NCBI GenBank assembly: GCA_007570785.1
Contig: ML662466.1
Coordinates: 1,436,938-1,500,937, forward strand
Reading direction: 5' to 3'
DNA from: Antilocapra americana
Taxonomy: Eukaryota > Chordata > Mammalia > Artiodactyla > Antilocapridae
DNA length: 64,000 nucleotides
Positions 11,500-23,847 of this stretch are shown here, one piece after another (position 1 is the stretch's first letter; each line of letters begins with the position of its first letter). A program made the position numbers and the translations under genes. The notes under the pieces are model-generated. The model did no database searches. It had not been told where the DNA came from and was given only the letters and a program-made list of their open reading frames with translations.

Positions 11500-11721
11500 T
11501 AACTTAAAAAGAAAGTTGCTCAGAATCTTGTGACTGCTATAGCTTCCTTCATCTACTACTTGGGACCCCCTGGATCAGAGACTGTCAATACAAGGATAAG
11601 GAGAATGTCCTGCCATACCAATTTAGGGATAATGCCCCTTATTGACTTGGAAGCTGTTATGGAATGAGAACAACCCCTTTTTCCCTAAGCAACATACTCC
11701 TCCTAAAAGAAAAAGGGAGAA
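11500..11721 (+). pseudogene. ERV 3' internal remnant with polypurine tract
   Basis: About 220 bases directly before an LTR, ending in an A/G-rich run (about 11706-11721, 'aaaagaaaaagggagaa') that looks like the polypurine tract priming plus-strand synthesis in retroviruses. By position this would be the end of env and the 3' non-coding part of a provirus, but I cannot place its translation in a known env family. No open frame of note. Confidence 0.5.
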
Positions 11722-11791
11722 TGAGAGGGTAATGGGTAGAAATGACAGGGATCTCCAAACTGAGGAAAAAGGCTGCAAGTGTCAGACAGTT

Positions 11792-11798
<7 letters not shown>

Positions 11799-11836
<38 letters not shown>
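11799..11836. repeat. (CT)n microsatellite
   Basis: Nineteen CT units inside the first LTR. The second LTR has only a short pyrimidine run here, so the tract expanded after the two copies separated. Confidence 0.95.
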
Positions 11837-11839
<3 letters not shown>

Positions 11840-12292
11840 GTGGCAGGACGAAACAAACAAGAGTTATGTTATTTCCCATACTCTATATAAATATGAAAAA
11901 GAGATTTCTCTAAAAATTTTGTATTGCCATAATGACATCTGCTTCCACCTGAACTTAATTTGTCTCAAACCTTGAGCTAACCAATGCATATTTTTAATGG
12001 AAATATTTGTCTTAAGCTATATTAATGTACTATGCATTTACCCTAGACTCTGTCTTCAAATTAGTTTACCTGAAGGCTCAGAACTGACTTGATAAACCAG
12101 AATGTTATACTCATACATTGTTATCTTAACCTATGTTAATGAAACTATATATTTTTTATGGAAATCTGCCTTTCATGTGAATCATATTATGGCCTGGGGT
12201 GATTCATCTGGTGTATTCTCTGAGTTTTGAGACACTTCTTTTCTTTAATCATCATACTGTGAGCAGCTATATAACATCTAGCTAACCACTAG

Positions 12293-12610
12293 CCCATCCT
12301 AAAGGAGATCAGTCCCGGGTGTTCTTTGGAAGGACTGATGTTGAAGCTGAAACTCCAATACTCTGACCACCTCATGTGAAGAGTTGACTTATTGGAAGAG
12401 ACAGTAATGTTGGGAAGGATTGGGGGCAGGAGGAGGGAGAAGGAGAAGGAGAAGGGTATGACAGAGGATGAGATGGCTGCATGGCATCACTGGTTTTATG
12501 AACATGGGTTTGGGTAGACTATGGGAGTTGGTGATGGACAGGGTGGCCCGGTGTGCTGCAATTCATGGGGTCGCGAAGAGTCAGACATAACTGAGCCACT
12601 GAACTGAACT
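12293..12610 (+). mobile_element. BovB 3'-end fragment, sense, within LTR
   Basis: Sense BovB from 'cctaaaggagatcagtcc' to the 'ctgaactgaact' terminus. LTR sequence is continuous across it when compared with the second LTR. Imperfect flanking repeat: 'aaccactag' before and 'aaagactag' after. Confidence 0.85.
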
Positions 12611-13399
12611 AAAAGACTAGCAGGGGAGTGCTCTTTCTGTCCTCTTCTGATGTCTACACCAGATTTCTCTATCTCTTTTATACTCCAATAAAAAATTTTA
12701 CACAAAATTTCTAAGTGATCAAGCCTCATCTCTGGCCCTGGGTTGAATTCTTCCCCTACACAGGCCAAGAATTCCAATGTCTTTCATGTTCAGCAACAAT
12801 CTTTCATTGTTATAAAAAATCGCCCCAAAGACAAAAGCCCAGGAGCAGATGACTTCCTAGGTGAATTCTGTCAAACATTTAGAAATGAACTAATGTCAAT
12901 CCTTCCAAAACTCTTTCAAAAACCTGCAGCAAAAGGAATGTTTTCAAACTCATGGCTTTCAAACTCATGAAGCCATCATTATCCTGATATGAAAACCAGA
13001 CAAAGACAACACACAAAAAAGAAAACTACAGGCCAACATCACTGATGAATATAGATGCAAACATCCTCAACAAAATTTTAGCAAACAGAATTCAACAACG
13101 CATTAAAAAGCTCATACACTATGATCAAGATGGGCTTATTTCATAGATGTAAGAATTTTTCAATATACACAAATCAATCAATGTGATACACCATATTAAC
13201 CAGTTTAAATGTGAAAACCAAATTCATGTTAATAGATGCAGAAAAAGCCTTAGACAGAATTCAGCACCCATTTATGGTTAAAATTCTTAAAAATAAAAAG
13301 GCATAGAAGGAATGTGCATCTGCATAGTTAAGGCTATATATGATAAGCCCACAGCAAACATTATTCTCAATGGTAAAACACTGAAAGCTTTCACCCTAG

Positions 13400-14171
13400 T
13401 GAGAGGTTAACAGGCATGAAGGACAGAGGTCTCCAAATGGAAGAAATAGGCTGCAAGTGTCAGACGTTTTTATTTCCCTCTTAAGCGGCAAAAGGAGACA
13501 AATTAGCGATATTTTTCCCCTTCTCTATACAAATTTAAAAGAGGTTTCTCTTAAAACACTGTGTTGTCATAATGACACCTGGTCTCACTTGACATTAACT
13601 ATTCTCAAAATTTGAGTTAATCAATGTATTCTTCTTATGAAAATGTTTGTTTTAAGCTATATTAATGTACTATGCATTTACCCCAAACTCTTGTCTTTGA
13701 TTCGGTTCCACCAAATGGCTTAAAACCTACTTGACAAACCAGCATGTTATACTCAGACATTGTTACCCTAATCTATGTAAATGAAACTATCTGTAGGTAA
13801 ACTGCCCTTCTACAAGATTCAAGTCAATCGTTTTATTCCCCGGGGTGACTCGTCTGGTGCAAGGTTATCCCAAAATACATCTTCTGGCTGAGTGGCCTGG
13901 TGCCATTCTGAATTTTGAGACATCCCTTTCTTTCATTAGCAAACCGCTGGTACTATATAACATCCAGCCAAAAACTAGCAGGGGGTACTCTTTCTACCTG
14001 CTTCTGATGCCTATGTCAGGAGCTTTCTCTATCTCCTTTATACTTTAATAAAACTTTACTACACAAAAGCTCTGAGTGATCAAACCTCCTCTCTGGCCTC
14101 AGATTGGATTCTTCTCTTCTGGAGGCCAAGATTCCTGGCGTCTTTTTTGTGATTTCATCAACAACCTTTCA
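13400..14171 (+). mobile_element. Solo ERV LTR, second copy, inside old L1
   Basis: 772 bases from TGAGAGG to CCTTTCA, same family and orientation as the LTR at 11722-12806. The TATA-like 'actatataacat' lies near 13953 and a poly(A) signal AATAAA at 14047-14052. Flanks CTAG (13396-13399) and CTAA (14172-14175) fit a 4-base TSD. The old L1 reads through in one alignment across it, so this is a solo LTR left after recombination between two LTRs. Confidence 0.78.
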
Positions 14172-15880
14172 CTAACATGGGGAACAAGACAAGGGTGACA
14201 ACTTTCACCACTATCATTCAGCACACTTTTGGAAACCCTACCTATAGCAATGAGAGAGAAAAACAAATCAGTGGTAGATTGGAAAATAAGTAAAGCTCTC
14301 ACTGTACATGACATGATACTATACATAAAAAACCCTCAAGAAATTATCAGAGAATTACTAAAGCTAATCAGTTAATTTAGCAAAGCTGCAGGATACAAAA
14401 TCAATACTAGAAATCACTTGCATTCCTATATACTAACAAAGAAAAATCAGAAAGAGAAATGAAAGAATCAATCCCAATCACCACTGCAACAAAAATTTTA
14501 AAATATCTAGGAAAGTCTTACTTAAGGAGACAAAAGAACTGTATACAGAAAACTAAGACCTTGATGACAGAAAGCAAAAATGATACAGACAGATGGAGAG
14601 ATATTGCATGTTTCTGAGTAGGAAGAATCAATACTGTGAAAATGACTACAAAATTCAATGTGTAGATTCACTGTGACCCCTACCAAGCTACCAATGGCAT
14701 TTTTCACAGCGCTAGAACAAAAAAAATTCACAATTCATATGGAAACTAAAAAGACCCCAAGCAGCCAAAATAGTCCTGAGAAAGAAGAAAGGAACTGGAG
14801 GAATCACCCTTCCTGACTTCAGATAATACTGCAAAGCTACAGTCATAAAGAAGTATAGTACTGGCATAAAACAGAAATCTAGACCAATGGAACAAGATAA
14901 AAAGCCCAGAAATAAACCCATGCACATATGGGTACCCTATTTTTGACAGATGAAGCAAGGATGCACAATAGGGCAAAGATAGTCACTTCAGTAAGTGGTG
15001 CCAGGAAAACTGGACGGTTACATGTAAAAGAATGAAATTAGGACACTTCCTAACACCATACATGAAAATCTACTCAAAATGGATTAAAAACTTAAATGTA
15101 AGACTGGAACCTTTAAAACTCTTAGATGAAATCATAGGCAGGACACTCAAGGACATAAATAAAAGCAAGATCCCCTATGACCCACCTTCTAGAGTAATAG
15201 AAATAGAAACAAAAGTAATAAAATGTGTCCTGATTAAACTTGAAACCTATTTCACAGCAAGGGAACCTACTCAGAATGGGGGGAAATAATAACAAATGAA
15301 ACAACTGATAAAAGTTTGAGTTCCAAAATATATAAGCATCTCATATAACTCAATACTAGAAAAAGAAACAACTCAATCAAAAAGTGGGAAGATCAAAAAC
15401 TAGGAAAATGATATAATCAGACATTTCTCCAAAGAAGATATACAGAACGCTAATAAAAACACATACAAAATATGCTCAGTGTCACTCATTATTATAGAAA
15501 TGCAAATGAAATCTACAATGAGATGTCAAGTCCCACCAGTCAGAATGCTCATCATCAAAAAGTCTACAAACAATAAATGCTCGAGAGTGGGTGTGAAGTA
15601 AAGGGAACCCTCTTAACCCTTTGGAGGCAATATAAACTGATACAGCCACTATGGAAGACGTTATGGAGATTCCTTTGAAAATTAGAAATAAAACCACCAT
15701 ATGACCCAGCAATCTCACACCTAGACATATAACCTGAGGAAGCAAAAATTGAAAAAGACACATGTATGTCACTATTCATTGCAGCACTATTTACAATTGT
15801 GAGAACATGGAAGCAACATAGATGTCCATCCACAAATGAATGGGAAAAGAAATTATGTTACATATACACAATGGAATATT

Positions 15881-17222
15881 CAGTTCAGTGGCTAAATTGT
15901 GTTTGACTTTTTGCAATCCCATGGACTGCCACAAGTCAGGCTTCCCTGTTCCTGTCCATCACTAACGTCTGAGGCTTACTAAAACTCATCTCCATCAAAG
16001 TAGATGATGTCATCCAGCCATCTTATCCTCTGCCATCCCCTTTTCCTCCTGCCTTCAATCTTTCCAAGAATCATCAGGGTCTTAACCAATGAGTTAGTTC
16101 TTCCCATCAGGTGGCCAAAGTATTGGAGACTCAGCTTCAGCATCAGTACTTTCAACATACATCCAGGACTGATTACCTTTAGGATTGAGTGGTTTGCTCT
16201 TCTTGTAGTCCAGGGAGTGTCAAGAGTCTTCTCCAGATCACTGTACCAAAGAATAAATTCTATCCTCAACTTTGTTTATACTCTATTTGACTGCTGGAGA
16301 AACCATACCTTTGAATACACGAACATTTGTCAGCAAAGCAATGTCTCTGCTCTTTTATATGCCATCTAGGTTGGTCACAGTTTTCCTTCCAAGGAGCAAG
16401 TGTCGTTTAATTTCATAGCTGCAGTCACCATATGCAGCAATTTTGGAACACCCCAAAATAAAGCTGTTGTTGTTTCCGTTGTTTCCCCATCTATTTGCCA
16501 TGAAGTGATGGGACTAGATGCCATAATCTGAGTTTTTCAAATGTAGAGTGTTAAGCCAGATTGCCACCATCTTTCACTTTCATCTAGAGGCTCTTTAGTT
16601 CTTCTTCACTTACTTCCATAAGGATGGTATCCTCTTAGTATCTCAGGTTATTGATATTTGTCCTGACAATCTTGATTCCAGCGTGTGCTCCATCCAGCCT
16701 GTCATTTCACATGATGTACTCTGGTTGTGAGCTAAATAACCAGAGTGACAATATACACCCTTGATGTATAGCTTTCCAAAATTGAAACCAGACTATTGTA
16801 CCACATCTGATTATAACAGGTTCTTCTTGATTTGCATGCAGATTTCTCAGAAGACAGGTAAGGTGACTTAGTGTTTGCATGTCTTGAAGAATTTTCGACA
16901 ATTTGCAGTGATTTACACAGTCAAAACATTGGTAGAATCAATACAACAAGGGTAGACATATTCCTGAAATTCCTTTGTTGCTTCTGTGATCCAACAGATG
17001 TTGTCAATTTGATGACTGGTTTCTCTACCTTTTCTAAAGTCAGCTTAAACATCTAGAATTTCCTAGTTCACATGAGGTTGAAGCCTTGCTTGGAGAATTT
17101 TGAACATTATTTTGCTAGCATATGAGATGAGTGAAGTTGCACAGTAGTGTGAAGGCTTTTTGGCATTGCCCTTTTGGGGACTGAAATGAAAACTGACCAC
17201 AGGACTGGAAAAGGTCAATTTT
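15881..17222 (-). mobile_element. BovB, 5'-truncated, antisense, with 12-base TSD
   Basis: Starts on the plus strand with 'cagttcagtggc' and ends in the middle of the reverse-transcriptase domain. CAATGGAATATT stands at 15869-15880 and again at 17223-17234, a perfect TSD. The last ~24 bases (17199-17222) are an inverted copy of the adjoining BovB, forming a hairpin at the 5' end of the insert. ORF remnants are heavily broken. Confidence 0.92.
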
Positions 17223-17750
17223 CAATGGAATATTACTCAGGCATGAATATGAATACATTTAAGTCAGTTCTAATGAGGTGGATAAACCTAGAGCCTATTA
17301 TACAGAATGAAGTAAGTCAGAAATCAAAAGATAAATATTATATGCTTATGCATGTATGTGGAATCTAGAGAGATAGTACAAAAGAATTTATTTGCAGAGC
17401 TGCAAAAGCGAATCAGACATAGAGAACAGAATAATGGATATGGGAAGAGGGAAAGAGAGGGTGAGATGTATGGAAAGAGTAAGATTAAAACTTGCATTTC
17501 CATATGTAAAACAGATAGCCAACAGTAATTTGCTGTATGTCTCAAGAAACTCAAACTGGAGCTCTGTATCAAACTAGAAGGGTGGTCTGGGGATGGAGAT
17601 GCAAATAAGTTTTATGAGGGAGGGGATATATATGTATACTTATGGTTGATTCATGTCAAGGTTTGAGAGAAAAAAGAAACAAAATTCTATAAAGCCATTA
17701 TATAAATATCTTATACAAATTTTATTTAAAAGTCATTAAAATAAAAAAGG

Positions 17751-17939
17751 AAAATTATTTTTTTTTTTTTTAACAAACACACAAACATTTTAATATGTAT
17801 ATTTTAATTTCTGGAACAACCAGTAAAACCAGTAGATGAATTAAAATTTGATATTAAAAATAGTGAAATTATCTAAAAAAAGGAAAGGAAGCAAGAGCAG
17901 ATAAATAAGCAAAAGTAAAAACAAGGGTGACATTTAAGA
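17751..17939. other. A/T-rich sequence, unassigned
   Basis: Poly(T) run at about 17759-17772 followed by A-rich DNA. Nothing recognisable. Confidence 0.4.
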
Positions 17940-18128
17940 GAGAGAACCAACAAAGACCTACTATATTACACAGAGAAGTCTCCTCAATATTCTGTAAAAT
18001 CCTAAATGGGAAAAGAACTTGAAAAAGAATAGATACATATATAAGTATAACTGAATCACTTTGCTGTACACCTGAAACTAACATAGCATTGTTAATCAAC
18101 TATACTCCAATAACAAGTAAAAATTTTT
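17940..18128 (+). mobile_element. Old L1 3' end, sense, lacking the SINE
   Basis: Sense L1 3' terminus: 'ctactatattacacagag', 'aactgaatcactttgctgt', then an A-rich tail. It matches the 3' ends at 36930-37090 plus 37775-37830 but has no SINE between 'gaaaaagaatagata' and 'actgaatcac', so it represents the empty form. Confidence 0.7.
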
Positions 18129-18179
18129 AAGAAATCAAGGGAAAGAAAACCCCCCAAGGGTACAATCAGAAAAATAACA

Positions 18180-18344
18180 AAAAGTAACAAAATAGTAGAT
18201 GTAAATCAACCTTTCCCACAAGTTACACTAAATGTGAATGATCTATAAACAGTAATTAAAAGTTTGAGATTGGAATTAAAAAACCCCAAAGTGAGCCCCA
18301 GTTATTATCTATAACAGAGTCATTTTATAATTATATATATATAT
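18180..18344 (+). mobile_element. Possible old L1 ORF2 fragment
   Basis: 'gtagatgtaaatcaacc' and 'agttacactaaatgtgaatg' resemble the 5' end of an old L1 ORF2. Short and diverged. An AT microsatellite ends it. Confidence 0.35.
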
Positions 18345-18689
18345 ATTTTTTTAATTTTTTTATTTTTTTAAGTATTGTTTTAGCCATACATTGTTATGAT
18401 ATCACCATGGGTTTACATATGCTTCCCCTCCGGGTCCCCCCTCCCTCCTCCCTCCCCCCCCGGGAAATCTCGCTGCACCAGTCCCGAGCATCAATCCTGG
18501 GCTGGCGATTGATTAGACACATGACAATTAACATGCTTCAATGCCCTTCTCCCATCTCATCCCACCCTTACCCTCATCCACAAAGTCCACAAGTCTATTC
18601 TATACATCTGCGTTCCTTTTGTTGTCTCCCATGTTGGGTTCTCATTGCTGTCTTTCTAAATTCCATATATATGTGTTAATATACTGTAT
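18345..18689 (-). mobile_element. 5'-truncated L1 3' end, antisense
   Basis: Poly(T) start, then 'ccatacattgttatgatatc' and the pyrimidine-rich 'ccctccctcctccctcc' block typical of the bovine-type L1 3' UTR in antisense. It stops at the end of ORF2. Closest in-window relatives are 35800-36090 and 53700-54000. Confidence 0.9.
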
Positions 18690-18734
18690 TATTAAGTTAA
18701 AAATAAAGCTTTAAAATTAAAAAAAAAAAACAAT

Positions 18735-19090
18735 CAAAATGACTCAAATGTCCATCAACTGATGATCAAATAAATAAAACATAGATTGCAATATTATTCT
18801 GCCATCAAGTGAATGGAGTTCTGATACATACTGCAACATGTAATACATCTGAAATGTTTATGTTAATTAAAAGAAGCCAGGCAAAAAAGGCTACATATTG
18901 CATTATCACACTCATATGAACAAATATGTCTCAGATTAGGAAATTCTCTTAAGACAGAAAATAGAGGAGTAGATGCCAACATCCCGATGAAGAGGAAATG
19001 GAAAATGTCTAATACCTGAACAAAATATTTCCCTTTGAAATTCTGAATATATTCTAGAAAGGGCAAGTGGCTATGATTATGCAACCTATG
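18735..19090 (+). mobile_element. Old mammalian-type L1 3' end, sense
   Basis: 'aatgtccatcaactgatga', 'agaagccaggcaaaaaaggc' and 'tctgaatatattctagaaa' match the order of the end of ORF2 and 3' UTR in old mammalian-wide L1s. Non-coding. Confidence 0.55.
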
Positions 19091-19520
19091 AAGAAATGAT
19101 AAATCAATGAATTATAAAGTCTAACTTGTAAATTCATGATAAATGAAAAAGATGTCAATAAATAAAAACTTTTCTTCAAATAAAACTACTGAGCTGAGCT
19201 TCTATGTCCAGGAAAATCATCCTTCAAAAATAAAGGAGACATAGATATTCTCATATGAACAAAAATTATTCAATTTAGTCTCAGCAGATATCTGGTCTGT
19301 AAGAAATGTTCAAAGTAGTTACTGACACAGATGATATAAAGAGAAGCAGTGAGTTAATAAAGAAAGTGTCATTAAAATAAATAAATGAAGGCAAAATAAA
19401 ATAAAGTTTTAATAATAAATTTTTATTTTATAAAAATTCTGGTTTGGATGTCTCTATCTTCACTTTTCACTAATTATAAATCCTCATACTTAAAGTGGCA
19501 TTCCTGTAGACAACATATAT
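19091..19520. other. Degraded L1-like fragments
   Basis: About 19190-19420 resembles an old L1 on the plus strand ('atccttcaaaaataaaggag', 'taagaaatgttcaaagtag'). About 19430-19520 resembles antisense ORF2 ('gcattcctgtagacaacata'). No coding capacity. Confidence 0.35.
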
Positions 19521-19729
19521 TTTGCCTCGATGGTAAAGAATCAGCCTGCAATATAGGAGCCGTAGCCAACATGAGTTCCATCTCTGGGTCAGGAAGGTCA
19601 CTTGGAGGAGAGCTTGGCAACCCACTTTAATATTCTTGCCTGAGAATCCCAATGGACAGAGGGGCCTGAGGGCTTACAGTCCATAGGGTAGCAAAGAGCT
19701 GGACATGACCGAGCACTAAACAACAACAG
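19521..19729 (+). mobile_element. Bov-tA SINE
   Basis: tRNA-Glu-like head ('tggtaaagaatcagcctgca'), then a Bov-A body ('ggcaacccactttaatattc') and an ACA-type tail. Complete in structure but diverged. Confidence 0.85.
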
Positions 19730-19764
19730 ACACACATTCCTAATGGAAACTCTTAACATACAAG

Positions 19765-20066
19765 AAATAGATGACATAGATGTATAGAACAGTCTTTTGG
19801 ACTCTATGGGAGAGGGCAAGGGTGGGATAATATGGGAGAATAGCATTGAAACATGTAAATTATCATATGTGAAATGAATCGCCAGCCCAGAATTGATGCA
19901 TGATACAGGGTGTTCAGGGCTGGTGCACCAGGATGACCCAGAGGGATGGAATTGGGAGGGAGGTGGGAGGGATGTTCTGGAAGGGGAACACATATATACC
20001 CATGGTGGATTCATGTCAATATATGGCAAAATCAACACAATAATATAAAGAAAATAGATAAATACA
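19765..20066 (+). mobile_element. 5'-truncated L1 3' UTR, sense
   Basis: About 300 bases of bovine-type L1 3' UTR with an A/T-rich tail, close relative of 11148-11480. Confidence 0.88.
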
Positions 20067-20640
20067 CATTTTATAAATTTATTTATTTTCAAGATTGAAA
20101 AAAGTAGATGAGAAAATTCTCAGCCTAAACAAACTGGAAAAAAAAAAAAAACAGACTTAGACAGTAGAGATGAATTATAAAATACCTAGACACTAAAGTT
20201 AAATTGTTAAATGTTTTAAGCAATAAAAGTTTCCCAACAATAGTGTAAAGGGTGTGTTCCACACAACAGATAGGAGTAATATTTAATTCCCATTCAATAG
20301 AACAACTTTCTTGTTACATTCATGAATTAAAGGGAATGATAATGACTATAAAATTGCAAGAAAAATTATCTGCAAAAGATACAGTTTAAGGAACTCCAAG
20401 TAATGTGATAGTATTTTGTTTGGCCCATAATCTAAAAATAACTGAGAATGAAGATATTTTATGTTACAATATAAAAAGATGTTGTACCTTTCAAGCTGAA
20501 AAAGTTTGTACCTTACAGTGAATACTTTGTTTCACTGATTTAGACATAAATAAAGCACGTTATGCATCTCTACCTTGACAAAGTCCTCCACTCAGAAAAC
20601 AGAGATTAATCTATACTCCTATGGTAACCTAATATAAAAA
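20067..20640. other. A/T-rich DNA without recognisable gene
   Basis: Contains an A run at about 20137-20151. No reading frame, RNA or known repeat recognised. Confidence 0.5.
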
Positions 20641-21563
20641 TAAAGGAGGCTAGAACACAAGATGGAGAAAACACAGTCTTTTCAATAAGTGGTGACAGGA
20701 AAACTGGACAGCTATATACCAAAGGATAAAATTAGAACAATACCTGACATCATGCACAATAATAAACACAAAATGGATCAAAGATCTAATGTACAACCAG
20801 ATGTTATAAAAAAAAAACTCTTAGAGAAAAAAAGGAAAAACACTCTTTGACATAAAGCACAGATTTGTTTTGAGCCAACTCGTAGTGTAACAAAAATAAA
20901 AACAAACAGGACATAATTAAACTTCAGGGCTTTTGCATTAAAATGGAAACCATAAAAGAAAATTAAAACACAGGCCTCAGAATGAGAGAAATCATTTGCA
21001 AAGTAACAAAGAATTCATCTTCAAAATACATAAAGAACTCATGTGGCTCAATATTAAAAAAAAAAAAAAGGAAACGACCCAATCAAAAAATGGGCAAGGA
21101 CACTCTTGGTGTTCCAGTGATTAAGAATCCCACTTCCAATACAGGGGACATGGATCTGATCCCTGCTCTGTGAAGATTTCACCTGACAAGAGGCAACAAA
21201 GAACATGCAGCACAACTACTGAGACCATACACTGAGGCAACTCAAACTGGCAATCCCTAGAGCCCTTGCTCTGCAACAAGAGAAGCCACCACAATGAGAA
21301 TTCCTCACACTGCAACTAGAGGAGAGCCTCCTTCACTACAACTAGAGAAAATGCAATATACAACAAGAAAGACATACTGCAGCCAAAAATAAATCAATAA
21401 CATTAAAAAAATGGGCAGAAGACCTAAATAGATATTTCCCAAGAAGACATATAGATGGCTAACTTGTAAATGAAAACAAGCATTATATCCCTAATTATTA
21501 GCGAAATGCAAATCATAATATCAGTGAAGATGCAAATCTTACAACAGTCCTAATGGACACCAT
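20641..21563 (+). mobile_element. Old L1 ORF2 3' fragment, sense, split by a SINE
   Basis: Diverged C-terminal ORF2: 'aagtggtgacaggaaaactg', 'caaaatggatcaaagatc' and 'tttttcaggg'-type landmarks, continuing after a CHR SINE with 'gggcagaagacctaaataga'. All frames broken. Confidence 0.7.
21101..21404 (+). mobile_element. CHR-type SINE (tRNA-Glu derived), sense
   Basis: Long SINE: diverged head 'cactcttggtgttccagtg', 'ctgcaacaagagaagccacc' and 'cagccaaaaataaatcaata' A-rich tail. Flanks AAAAAATGGGCAAGGA (21085-21100) and AAAAAATGGGCAGAA (21405-21419) form a TSD inside the old L1. Confidence 0.85.
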
Positions 21564-23847
21564 CAGTTCAGTTCAGTTGCTCAATCATATCTGACTCTTT
21601 GAGACCCCATTAATCACAGTACGCCAGGCTTCCCTGTCTATATAGACTCCTGGAGTCTACCCAAACCCATATCCGTCCACCAGTGATGCCATCCAGCCAT
21701 CTCACACTCTGTTGTCCCCCGCTCCTCCTAACCAGTATTACGGTGTTCTCCAATGAGTCAACTCTTCGCATTAGGTGGTCAAACTATTGAAATTTCAGCT
21801 GCAATATCAGCCCTTCCAATGAACACCCAGGACTAATTTCCTTTAGGATGGACAGGTTGGATCTTCTTGCAGTCCAAGGAACTCTCAAGGGTCTTCTCCA
21901 ACACCACAGTTCAAAAGCAACAATTCTTTGTCTCTCAGCTTTCTTCACCATCCAATCCTCACATCCATACACTACTACTGAAAAAATCATAGCTTTGACT
22001 AAATGGACTTTGTTGGCAAAGTAATGCCTCTTCTTTTAAATATGCTCTCTAGGTTAGTCATAAACTTCCTTCCAAGGAGTAAGCTCTTTTAATTTCATGG
22101 CTTCAGTCACCATCTGCAGTGATTTTGCAGCCCCCCAAAATAAAGTCTGACACTCTTTCCACTCTTTCTCAATGCATTTCCAATGATGAGATATAGTGAA
22201 CTGATGAAGTAAAGGGACCAGAAGTGATGGGACCAGGTGCCATGATCTTAGTTTTCTGAATGTTGATCTTTAAGCCATTTTTTTCACTCTCCTCTTTCAC
22301 TTTCATCAAAAGGCTTTTTTTCCCTCTTCACTTTCTACCATAAGGGTGGTGTCATCTGCATACCTGTGGTTATTGATATTTCTTGCAGCAATTTTGATTC
22401 CAGCTTGTGCTTTTTACAGCTCAGCATTTCTCATGATATACTCTTCATATAAACTAAATAAGCAGGGTGACAATATATAGCCTTGACATACTTCTTTTCC
22501 TATTTGGAACCAGTCTGTATTTCTAACTCTTGCTTCCTGACCTGCAAACAGATTTCTCAAGAGACAGGTCAGAAGTTCTGATATTTCCATATCTTTCAGA
22601 ATTCTCCATAGCTTATTGTGATCCACACAGTCAAAGGTTTTGGCATAGTCAATAAAGCATAAATAGATGTTTTCCAGGAATTCTCTTGGTTTTTTAATGA
22701 TCCAGCAGATGTTTACAATTTGATCTCTGGTTCCTCTGCCTTTTCTAAAACCAATTTGAACATCTGGAAGTTCTCAGTTCATGTATTGCTGAAGCCTGGC
22801 TTGGAGAATTTTAAGCATTACTTTACTAGTGTGTGAGATGAGTGCAATCGTGCTGTAGTTTGAGCATTCTTTGGCATTGCTTTTCTTTGGGATTGGAATG
22901 AAAACTGACCTTTCCCAGTTCTGTGGCCATTGCTGAGTGTTCCAAATTTGCTGGCATATTGAGCACAGCACTTTCAAAGCATCGTCTTTCAGGATTTGAA
23001 GTTCAACTGGAATTCCATCACCTCCACTAGCTTTGTCTGTAGTGATGTTTTCTAAGGCCCACTTGACTTCACATCCCAGGATGCCTGGCTCTAGGTGAGT
23101 GACCACACCATCATGATTATCTGGGTCATGAAGATCTTTAGATCTTTTTTGTACAGTTATTCTGTGTATTCTTGCTACCTCTTTTTAATATCTTCTGCTT
23201 CTATTAGATCCATCCCATTTCTGCCCTTTACTGAGCTCATCTTTGCATGAAATGTCCCCTTGATATCTCTAATTTTCTTGAAGACATCTCTAGTCTTTTT
23301 CATTCTGTTGTTTTCCTCTATTTCTTTGCATTGTGTGTTGAAAAAGGCTTTCTTATCTCTCCTTGCTGTTCTTTGGAACTCTGCATTTAGATGGGGATAT
23401 CTTTACTTTTCTCTTTTGCTTTTCACTTCTCTTTTTTCCACAGCTGTTTGTAAGGCCTTCTCAGACAGTCATTTTGCTTTTTTTGTATTTCTTTTCCATG
23501 AGGATGGTCTTATTCTCTGTCTCCTACACAATGTCATGAACCTCTGTCTATAGTTCATCAGTCATGCTGTCTATCAGATCTAATCCCTTAAATCTATTTC
23601 TCAATTCTATAATCAAATGGGATTTGAATTAGGTATATCTGACTGGTCTGGGTATACCTACTTTCCCTACTTTCTTCAATTTAAATCTGAATTTGGCAAT
23701 AAGGAGTTCATGATCTGAGCCACAGTCAGCTCCTATTCCTGTTTTTGGTGACTGTATAGAGCCTCTTCATCTTTGGCTGCAAAGAATATAATCAATCTGA
23801 TTTCAGTGTTGACCCTCTGATGATGTCCATGTGTAGAGTCTTCCAGG
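21564..23847 (-). mobile_element. BovB LINE, 5'-truncated (2.3 kb), antisense
   Basis: From the 'cagttcagttcagttgctc' 3' terminus through the complete reverse-transcriptase region to the end of the endonuclease region ('tgtccatgtgtagagtcttc'). Open pieces on the minus strand at 22626-22414 and 23106-22774 encode reverse-transcriptase parts ('NKASGGDGIP' preceded by a D/T change). BovB is an RTE-clade LINE known for horizontal transfer among vertebrates. Frames are broken by many stops. Confidence 0.93.

Larger units (their letters stand above)
11722..12806 (+). mobile_element. ERV LTR, first copy (probable 3' LTR)
   Basis: Begins TGAGAGG and ends CCTTTCA-like (here TCTTTCA), the short inverted termini of a retroviral LTR. 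It aligns along its length with the LTR at 13400-14171, including the 'ggctgcaagtgtcagac' block, the TATA-like 'ctatataacat' and the poly(A) signal region. It contains a CT microsatellite and a BovB insert absent from the second copy. The polypurine-like run just upstream suggests the 3' LTR of a provirus whose remainder is lost. Termini look gammaretrovirus-like (class I); the family is not identified. Confidence 0.72.
12807..17750 (+). mobile_element. Old L1 (ORF2 remnant and 3' UTR), sense, with two insertions
   Basis: Sense-strand old L1 starting within the reverse-transcriptase region and ending in an A-rich tail near 17750. An ERV LTR (13400-14171) and an antisense BovB (15881-17222) interrupt it; L1 sequence is collinear across both. 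Broken ORF2 codons are recognisable throughout: 'KSPGADDFLGEFCQTF' (near 12830), a palm region near 13240, a GTRQG-like block just after 14171, and the C-terminal zinc-knuckle-side region around 15650-15850. Many stops and frameshifts; non-functional. Confidence 0.82.
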
